Source: JBBILU01 sp037444775 (GTDB lineage: Bacteria > Patescibacteriota > Gracilibacteria > BD1-5 > UBA6164). From it: 25,153 bases of DNA. Below are positions 18,935 through 25,153 of this stretch, in pieces (positions within the stretch are counted from its first letter, which is position 1; each line of letters opens with the position of its first letter). The stretch lies in NCBI GenBank assembly GCA_037444775.1, contig JBBILU010000016.1, forward strand, positions 1 through 25,153, read 5' to 3'. The position numbers and the translations under genes are program-made. Below the pieces are notes generated by a model, which searched no databases, had not been told where the DNA came from, and saw only the letters and a program-made list of their open reading frames with translations.

Positions 18935-20260
18935 TTATATCAAATCAGATAAATTTTTCACTGGAAAATAATTCATATATTTTCATTGTTTTTGTTTTGT
19001 TAAAAATCCCTTTATTACTAAATATTCTAAATCATCTTTTGCTGTATTTATGGCTATTCAGTAATAATTTTTATGTATAGAATTGTTGGTATAACTTTTA
19101 GGATTTTCCAAAAAGTATGATAATAATCTATTTTGTCTCTCATTTAAAGCTAAATGGCTTAGATTATTAAAAAATTCTTTTTGTTTTTTTCTTTTTTTAC
19201 GAACATACTCTTCAAAATCAATAAAAGCTAACTTTGTTTTACTTACTATATATACAAGAAAATATGTCAAATCATTATCATCTTGTTCTGAATAAATATA
19301 TGCATCTTTATAAGCTGTTTTTGAATTTTTTATAATTGTTGAGATAGGAATATAACTAAATCCCCAGTATCATTTTTTGAGTAGGTACCAGTAAAATATA
19401 GCTCTTGCTGTTCTTCCATTTCCATCACAAAAAGGATGCAAATATCAAATCCAAAAATGCAAAATGGTGGCTTTTATAAAAGGGTGAGTAAATTTATTGT
19501 CTTCATCATTTGCAAAAGAAATTAAACTCTTAATTTCTTCTTCTAATATATTTTCATTTGGTGGAATATGATAAATTTCTGTTCAAGTAGAATTTTGAAT
19601 AATTATTTCATCACTATCTTTTCTTAATCTTCATTCTTGTTCTTTATCCTCTAAAGTATCTTTTGTCAAAATACTTTGTAATTCTAACAAGACTTCTAAA
19701 CTTAGTTTATGTTTTAAAAAATCTTCATTATTAATAAACTGCATAGCTTTATAACTATTTAAGATCATTTTCTCATCTTTTGTTATAGCTTTTCTTCACT
19801 TTTTTATCATATCACGAGCATCTTTTGAGCTGGTTAAAGCTCATTCCAATTGACTTGTTGAAATTGCCTCTTCAATAATACCGTTTTGTAAAAATACTTT
19901 TCTTTCACTTTCATTAAAATTCATTCACAAAAAAGTTCATCATAAAGATAAATCTAATTTATGTAATAATTCTTCTAAAAACTTTGGTTTAGTAATTCAG
20001 AAATTTTTTCAAAATTTATCTTTTATTGGAGTATCATACAATAATCGTATATCTTTTATAATATACCGTAATTCTTCATAACTTTCTAATTCTTCTGGAA
20101 GTTTCTGAAACTTTACTTTGTCCCAATATAGATATTTTTCATTAGATATATTTTCTAAATTATACTTAAAATAAATTTTATATTTTATCTCACTCAAAAA
20201 GGCTTTTCTTTCTACAGAAAGCTTTGATAAATCTGGTTTTGTTATTTTGTATTCTATCAT
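18935..20260 (-). CDS. Fic family protein, class II, with C-terminal winged helix
   Basis: A 441-aa protein adenylyltransferase (AMPylation) candidate. The catalytic motif HPFCDGNGR is complete at 275-283, with catalytic His275 and the acidic residue before GNGR. The inhibitory helix motif (S/T)xxxEG is TSQLEG at 135-140, N-terminal to the core, which makes it a class II (self-inhibited) Fic. Gly140 is a TGA codon. A winged-helix-like segment near the C-terminus (LNERQNRLLSYFL, then NTAKDDLEYLVIKGFL) suggests DNA binding or autoregulation. ATG 20260 is chosen; a TTG at 20266 is also open. The upstream region carries repeated palindromic elements. Fic proteins of this architecture often act as toxins or stress regulators, but the target is unknown here. 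Confidence 0.9.
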
Positions 20261-20263
20261 TAT

Positions 20264-20364
20264 CAAAACATTATTAAAATAATATCAGTTGATAATATGA
20301 TAATATAATTTTATATATTGTCAAAACATTATCAAAATACTACCAATTGATAGTATTTTGATAA
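20264..20364. repeat. Duplicated palindromic element upstream of fic
   Basis: Two copies of an about 42-bp element start at 20264 and 20322 (caaaacattat(t/c)aaaat, then a centre near cagttgata or caattgata, then a gataata or ttttgata end). The second copy contains a perfect 14-bp stem, 20329-20342 with 20351-20364, around an 8-nt loop. The element lies between the fic start and the stop of the IscU-like gene. It could be an operator for the Fic winged helix, a terminator for the IscU-like gene, or both. Confidence 0.6.
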
Positions 20365-20369
20365 CTTAA

Positions 20370-20768
20370 TTAATCTAAAATATTCTCAAAAGTATCTACT
20401 TTTTTATCTCATAAAAACTTATGGATTGCATTTCTTGTTGTTAATAAGCCTAGAACAGAAGCTTTTTTTCTTTTATCACTAACTTCTTCTTCAATTAATT
20501 TTATGATATAATCATATTTTTTTTCTAAAACTTCTTCTAAAGTCATTCATATAATACTTTCTCAAAAAATACTAGCACAAGCAGTTGTGATTATTGCAGT
20601 ATCTCCTTCAAAACTCCAATCAGAAATTTTATTATCATCAATTTTTATATAGACTTTTAAATCATCTCAACAAGTTCTATTTTCTTCCCAAAAAGAAATA
20701 TCATAATTTCCCAAAACTCATTTGTTTGGTGGATTTTTTGAATAAAATACTATAGTTTCATTATACAT
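20370..20768 (-). CDS. IscU/SufU-like Fe-S scaffold homologue with missing cysteines
   Basis: 132 aa. The pattern NRTCGDDLKVYIKIDD...ISDWSFEGDTAIITTACAS...MTLEEVLE follows the IscU/SufU fold. The first cluster ligand Cys33 and the neighbouring Asp35 are kept (NxTCGD). The second conserved cysteine (FxGxGCAIS in the family) is Ala in FEGDTAIIT, and the third (normally in a RVKCATL-type segment) is replaced around KRKKASVLGL. A new cysteine appears at TTACAS. It is therefore unlikely to assemble a cluster in the usual way. It could be a sulfur-transfer or regulatory relative. It lies alone between the radical SAM operon and fic. Confidence 0.72.
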
Positions 20769-21068
20769 TTTTATTTTTTTTCTTAGATATTAAATAATAT
20801 TTTTGATTATAAATAATAATTGGGAAAAACAAAATTTTTAATTTTGTTTTATTTCTAGGTCAAAAGTCTCAATATCCATAATTTTAATTCATTTATAAAC
20901 TAAGTAGATTTCCGTAGAGGATTATGATAAAAAATGTAAATTGTGAATATTTTAGAAATTTTCTAAATAATTACAACTTCTTTTGTTTTTATTTATTTTC
21001 TACAGAAAATATTAAAGAACTATAAAAAAATAGAAATATTTAAAAATCTACTAAAAAATTAGTAGTAT
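20769..21068. other. 300-bp non-coding region between the IscU-like gene and the radical SAM operon
   Basis: No ORF of substance on either strand; the longest peptide of note is a 13-residue MDIETFDLEIKQN on the - strand (start at 20879). A 10-bp hairpin, AAAACAAAAT at 20826-20835 with ATTTTGTTTT at 20841-20850, sits about 60 bp upstream of the IscU-like start. The word at 20892-20913 resembles 23771-23792 upstream of the radical SAM operon at 17 of 22 positions. Confidence 0.5.
21048..21065 (-). terminator. Terminator of the radical SAM operon
   Basis: A 7-bp perfect stem CTACTAA/TTAGTAG with a 4-nt loop lies 3 bp after the stop of the last operon gene. On the - strand it is followed by ATTTTTAAA, a moderate U-tract. 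Confidence 0.6.
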
Positions 21069-21962
21069 TTAGTTTGTACAATTTAAGTAGTGAGAAAAAT
21101 AATCCATTATTTTATGTAGTTCTTTTTGTCATTTAACAAGAGCATTTACTTTATTTTCATAATTTACTAATCTTTCTTTAAAAAATTGATAATCAATATT
21201 TTGAATATTAATACTTTTAATGTTTCATATAAAAAGAACATTTTTTATTCATTTTCATAAATATGTTGAAACAAAGTCACTATAATACATATTCAAATCA
21301 ATATCTATAAACAAACTATTATTCATTAGTGATGAATTATATCAAGAATTTTCCTGAAATCAATACAGCCTTATAGTATTATCCAATAGACTTTTATTCA
21401 GAATTTTTTTTATAATGATTGATAATAAGATTAAGTTTTGTTTTTGCCATTCTTTGGTAAAATATACTGGAAGTATGTTAAAATTTTTATATCAAGAAGA
21501 ATAAATTTTAAAAAATTGTTCATAAGCAAAATTTTCTTTTCAAGGAGAAATAATTAAATTAAAGTAAACTTTTTCTTTTAAATTATATTTATTTATAAAA
21601 TTAAATACTTTGTTATAATCAAAAATATTTTCAGAATCTATACTAAAAAAAATGATTTCAAAATATTTTTCAAAATATTCTCCTATTTCATCTGTAAGTA
21701 AAGTAGTATTTGTTACTATTTCAAATTTATTTCAGAAAATATTTTGAGTTTCATCTATAATATATTTAATATTTTTCCAAGCTAAAAGAGGTTCTCAACC
21801 AAAAAATTTAAATCTATTTATAGATAATTCATTTTCTTTTATAAAATCAATTATTTTTATTAAATTTTCTTGTTTTAGTTTCCTTTTATCTTTTATAACA
21901 TCACAATAAGAACAATCATAATTACAAAATGTTGTAATATGAAGTATTATATTATATTTCAT
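21069..21962 (-). CDS. Radical SAM protein without C-terminal auxiliary cluster (rSAM-1)
   Basis: 297 aa. The radical SAM [4Fe-4S] motif is CNYDCSYC (Cys13, 17, 20) close to the N-terminus, followed by FKFFGGEPLLAW (GGEP binds the SAM amino group; one of its glycines is TGA) and VTNTTLL. The barrel continues to about residue 200. Apart from one cysteine near the end (LNCTN) there is no C-terminal cysteine cluster, unlike its neighbours. It is the last gene of a three-gene - strand operon, 3 bp after rSAM-2. Family-wide chemistry is reductive cleavage of SAM to a 5'-deoxyadenosyl radical; the substrate is unknown. Confidence 0.85.
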
Positions 21963-21965
21963 AAT

Positions 21966-22886
21966 TTATTTTTGTATAGGAATAATTCATACTTCTCAAA
22001 AGAATTTTATGTAGTATGGATCAAATCAAGGACATATTTCTTTTTTTAAGCAATTACTACATTTTTCTCAAAAAAATCTTCAAAAAGACCGATCTACTTT
22101 CTGGATTCATAAAAGTACCTTTTCTCAAAAAATAGATTTTTCTAAAGAAAAATCTCTCAAAAAATTGGTATTTTTACCACAAACAGATTCAAGCTTCTCT
22201 CATAGAATACAAAAAGGAGTTTCTACAAAAACAAATTTTTTCAATATATCTTTTGAATAATTATAATTTAAAAATGGTGTTATTAACTTTGAATATGGTA
22301 ACATAAGAAATTGAAAATATGTTTGAGATAATCATTCTCCTCTCAGAAATTGTAATTTAATCAACGAGATAAATGGGAAATGATGTAAAATTTTTTCAAA
22401 AAATTTAGGTAAATATTTGTAATTGATTGCATTAAAATTAGATGCAAGAGTTACTTTGAAATTAATATTGTGCTTTCAAATAAAGTATAACACTTTTAAT
22501 ATATTTTGGTATGCATTTGGGTCTCTAATAAGCATATTATGAATTTTTTGAGGTCATTCCAAAGAAAACATTATTTCAGTAAGTCATGCTTTATATAATT
22601 CAAGAGAAAATGTTTCATTTTTAGTAGGATCCCAAGCTGTAACTAATCAAACATATATGTTTTTAGATTTACAATAAGAAATATACTCTAATATTTTTGG
22701 ATTAAGCAATGGTTCTCATCAAGAAAGATATACTTTAGTAATGTTATGTTTATTTATTTCTTTTTTGAAATTTTCAAGAGAAATAAATTTCCTTTTTCAA
22801 AATCATCATTCACAACAAAAAATACAATTTTTTTTACAAAATGGTCAAATTATTGGTTCAAAATATGTATCATTAAATTTTTCCAT
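21966..22886 (-). CDS. Radical SAM protein with SPASM/Twitch-like C-terminus (rSAM-2)
   Basis: 306 aa. The cluster motif is CKKNCIFC (Cys17, 21, 24), the SAM motif is YLSGGEPLLNP (both glycines TGA), and the barrel includes EIMFSLEG. The C-terminus has CSNCLKKEIC (Cys276, 279, 285) followed by PGFDPYY, a C-x2-C-x5-C pattern typical of the half (Twitch) or full SPASM auxiliary Fe-S site. SPASM/Twitch enzymes often modify peptides or carbohydrate-like substrates. Its start overlaps the end of rSAM-3 by 14 bp, which indicates translational coupling. Substrate unknown. Confidence 0.87.
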
Positions 22887-23700
22887 ATAACTGACAATTA
22901 TCTTTTATAAAACAAAAAGGACATCTATTTTCTTGTAAACAAAATGGATTTTTTTCTCATAATCTTTTTACATCTTCCTCTCAAATTTGATTCAAAATTC
23001 ATTTTTTAAAATTATAAAATTCATAATTTTTTCAAAAAAAATCTTTACTAAATTTAGAGAAATTACATTTTATTTTTAATTTTTTCAACATACCTAAAAG
23101 TAAATCTATACTTTTTCTTTCAGAAATAATATCATATTCTAACAAATTTCTAAATTCATCAAAAGGTCTATCAAAAGGAAAATAATTTATAAATTCAAAG
23201 TTTTTTACTCCAAAATTTTTATACAAAATATAAATATCTCTAGAAAGATTTTGTATATTTTGCTTATTTATATGAATAATAGCTTTATAAAAAATTTTAC
23301 TTTTTCTAATATGCTCTATATTCTCTAATAAGTTTTTTAAAGAAATTCCTCAATTTACTAACAAATTATGAGCCTTTTCATCAAAACTATTGAAATAAAA
23401 TCCTATAGTGTTAAGTCATTTACTTCTTAAAATAGCTAACTTATTTTTATCTAAAAAATAAGTATTTGTCAAAATTCCAATAGAAGTAAATCAACTTTTT
23501 TTACAAAATTCTATAATTTCTTCAATATTTGGATGCAAAAGAGAATTTCCTCAATAAAAAGAAATTGTTTTATCTCAAATATTTTTTTGTATTTCATCTA
23601 AAATCTCTTCTTTTTTTGCGAATAAAATTTTGTTTCTATAAGATTGTTCTAGACAATATAAACAATTATTATTGCAAGTATTAACTATTCTAAAATCCAT
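22873..23700 (-). CDS. Radical SAM protein with GGNS variant and Cys-rich tail (rSAM-3)
   Basis: 275 aa and the first intact gene of the operon. The cluster motif CNNNCLYC (Cys9, 13, 16) lies almost at the N-terminus. The SAM-binding motif is SFYGGNSLLHP, with Asn where most relatives have Glu of GGEP. ILTNTYFL and IGFYFNS follow the usual barrel strands. The tail has Cys254 and CPFCFIKDNC (Cys260, 263, 269), the same C-x2-C-x5-C pattern as in rSAM-2 and rSAM-4. ATG 23700 is 1 bp after the stop of a decayed frame. Small size suggests a short barrel. Substrate unknown. Confidence 0.84.
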
Positions 23701-23701
23701 T

Positions 23702-24088
23702 TTAAGCTAAATAATTATCATATATTATTTTCAAACTTTGTTTTTCTGCAATTTTTCAGTCAAAAACCACTTTACAAACTAAGCAGCTTGCATATCTTTC
23801 ATAAGATTATTATGGCTAGATTATAAACAAACAAAATTTTTTTCCAAAAGATTCTATAATTTTTGCAGTTATAAATTCAAGTCAATTGTCAGATTTAAAA
23901 AACTTTTTTTAAAATTATGTCATAAGTTATCTTTTATTGTATTTTTATGAATATTGGAACCCCAGTTTTTCATCTAAAAATAAATTTTTTATTGTATTAT
24001 CATGAACTCTATAACAAAAGCCTAATTCTTTGTAATATTCTTTTTTCTTTGACAATATTCTTTTTTCTTTATACTTCTTTTTGTAGAT
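23702..24088 (-). pseudogene. Degenerate coding remnant upstream of rSAM-3
   Basis: Three protein-like stretches lie in one - strand frame but are separated by TAA/TAG stops: 23945-24088 (contains YYKELGFCYRVHDNTIK), about 23816-23914 (KSDNGLEFITAKIIESFGKK) and 23702-23806 (RYASCLVCKVVFDGKIA...IIYDNYLA). The last ends 1 bp before the rSAM-3 start, as a cotranscribed gene would. I cannot name the ancestor. DNGLEF recalls the DDE integrase-core DNG-E motif, and CLVC recalls an auxiliary cluster; neither is decisive. Chance open stretches in AT-rich DNA remain possible. Confidence 0.35.
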
Positions 24089-24232
24089 TTATTTCCTTAT
24101 TAAAAGTTAATCTTTTTCAGGTTGTGCATTGTTTGATTTTTAAAGATATAAAATAATTCTTTTTTCAAAATCATTTTATTTATATTTCTTTTCTAGACAA
24201 CCTGACTATGTTTTACAATTTAAAAAAAATAA
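24089..24232. other. Intergenic region between divergent radical SAM genes
   Basis: T-rich sequence without a convincing gene on either strand. Together with the degenerate stretch to its left it should hold the divergent promoters. A + strand frame at 23947-24156 is open but hydrophobic and AT-driven (many Phe, Leu and Ile), and I do not regard it as a gene. Confidence 0.4.
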
Positions 24233-25153
24233 GTGGACTATAAAAGATTAGAGTTATATGTATGATGGACATGTAATCAAAAATGTACATATTGTATAGA
24301 ATTTCCTACTATGGAAAAAGCTTGGAAGAAAAAGATTTCTAAATATGATTTATTAAAAGATCTTATAAAATATAAAAAACTTTGATATAATCATGTGACT
24401 TATTTATGATGAGAACCTTTTATTCAAGGAGTCTTTTTGGATGCATTAAAATTATGAAAAAAATTTTGATATACTATTTTAGTTACAACAAATTGCACCA
24501 CTTTACATATTGAAGCTCAAGCCCAGAAATTTTTACCATATATTGATGAATTATTTTTATCAGTAGAGGCTATTTCTATAGAACAACAACAAAAAATTTC
24601 AAGAACAAAAAATTATGTTCATTGGGAAAAAGTTTTTCAAAACATAGAAAAATTTTGGAAATGAAAATTTTTAAAAGCAAATATTGTTATAACGCAAGAT
24701 AATAAAAAGCACCTTTTAGAGTTGGTAGAATATCTTCATAATAAATGAGTAAAAAATATAGCAGTCACTTATCCAGATATTACACTAAATTATTACTGAA
24801 AAAAACATATTTTAGAGAAAGTTGCTCCAAGTTATAAAGATTGTTTTATTTATGTAGAGGAAGTAATTAATTTTTGTTTTGAAAAAAGTATTTCTTTAAA
24901 AATTCCTGATTTTCCTTTTTGTATTTTCCCAAAAAATAAAATACAAAGTTATATTTATTTAACAGATGATTATAATTATTGAATAAGACTCAAGAAAGAT
25001 TTTTTATGAGATGAATTAGATAGAAGAAATATTATTCCGAGAAGAAGGGAACATTTCTCATCTTGTAGGAGTTGCATATATAAAAGTACTTGTTGGGGAC
25101 CTTCAAGGCATTATAAAAAGTTATATTGAACTTCTGAAATTAATCCTATTAAT
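24233..25153 (+). CDS. Radical SAM protein with SPASM/Twitch-like C-terminus, 3' end outside window (rSAM-4)
   Basis: 307 codons are visible and the frame is still open at the window end. GTG 24233 is the only reasonable start, because TAA lies directly before it. The cluster motif is CNQKCTYC (Cys14, 18, 21), the SAM motif is TYLGGEPFIQ (both glycines TGA), and VTTNCTTL and ELFLSVEAI follow. Near the visible end is CRSCIYKSTC (Cys278, 281, 287) followed by WGPS, the same auxiliary spacing as rSAM-2 and rSAM-3. It is transcribed divergently from them across a 532-bp gap. Substrate unknown. Confidence 0.85.

Noticed and set aside
20838..20879. A 13-residue - strand peptide ORF (MDIETFDLEIKQN) as a possible RiPP precursor
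   Set aside because: Too short to judge, no conserved core residues, and it overlaps a hairpin; no support beyond position.
20769..21068. tRNA or structured RNA gene in the gap before the radical SAM operon
   Set aside because: No T-loop consensus or cloverleaf could be found by eye; only a short A/T hairpin is present.
23947..24156. A 69-aa hydrophobic + strand ORF near the divergent radical SAM genes, considered as a precursor peptide
   Set aside because: Phe/Leu/Ile-rich composition is expected from T-rich DNA, it has no leader/core layout, and it lies opposite the degenerate frame.

Overview
The window is low-GC DNA from a Patescibacteria/CPR bacterium that reads UGA as glycine (genetic code 25). 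That points to Ca. Absconditabacteria (SR1) or Ca. Gracilibacteria (BD1-5). The evidence is direct: in-frame TGA falls at universally conserved glycines of ribosomal proteins, IF-1, radical SAM GGEP motifs and RmuC, while TGG still encodes the tryptophans (for example in S11, L13 and S4). Stops are TAA and TAG. All CDS coordinates below were read with this code; standard-code calling would break nearly every gene.

Region 1 (1-5856, + strand) is a translation gene array: infA-rpmJ-rpsM-rpsK-rpsD-rpoA-rplQ-rplM-rpsI-rpsL-rpsG-rpmA, closed by a strong bidirectional hairpin terminator at 5819-5856. It combines the alpha operon, the L13/S9 pair, a piece of the str operon (S12/S7) and a stray L27 gene. 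Several gaps carry AT-rich repeats, inverted repeats or possible regulatory folds.

Region 2 (5868-15915, - strand) is a cell-surface module. In transcription order it has a 1074-aa protein with an EF-hand-like loop and a Pro-rich/ETGHTPE-repeat tail, a 74-aa lipoprotein, a 1657-aa secreted DUF11-type repeat protein containing a perfect 413-bp internal duplication, a terminator, and a 498-aa type IV prepilin-like protein carrying NHL-type repeats. These look like envelope or attachment proteins; that role is inferred.

Region 3 (16110-20768, - strand) holds an ATP-grasp enzyme, RmuC, a broken TyrA/F420-type Rossmann gene, a class II Fic AMPylase with its inhibitory motif, a repeat-rich intergenic region and an IscU/SufU-like scaffold that has lost two of the three usual cysteines.

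Region 4 (21069-25153) is an array of radical SAM enzymes. Three lie on the - strand in a tight operon and a fourth diverges on the + strand and runs off the window. Three of the four end in a shared C-x2-C-x5-C auxiliary-cluster pattern. Degenerate coding sequence sits between the two arms. With the ATP-grasp enzyme and the odd Fe-S scaffold nearby, this is the best candidate for an undescribed peptide- or metabolite-modifying system. No precursor peptide could be identified.
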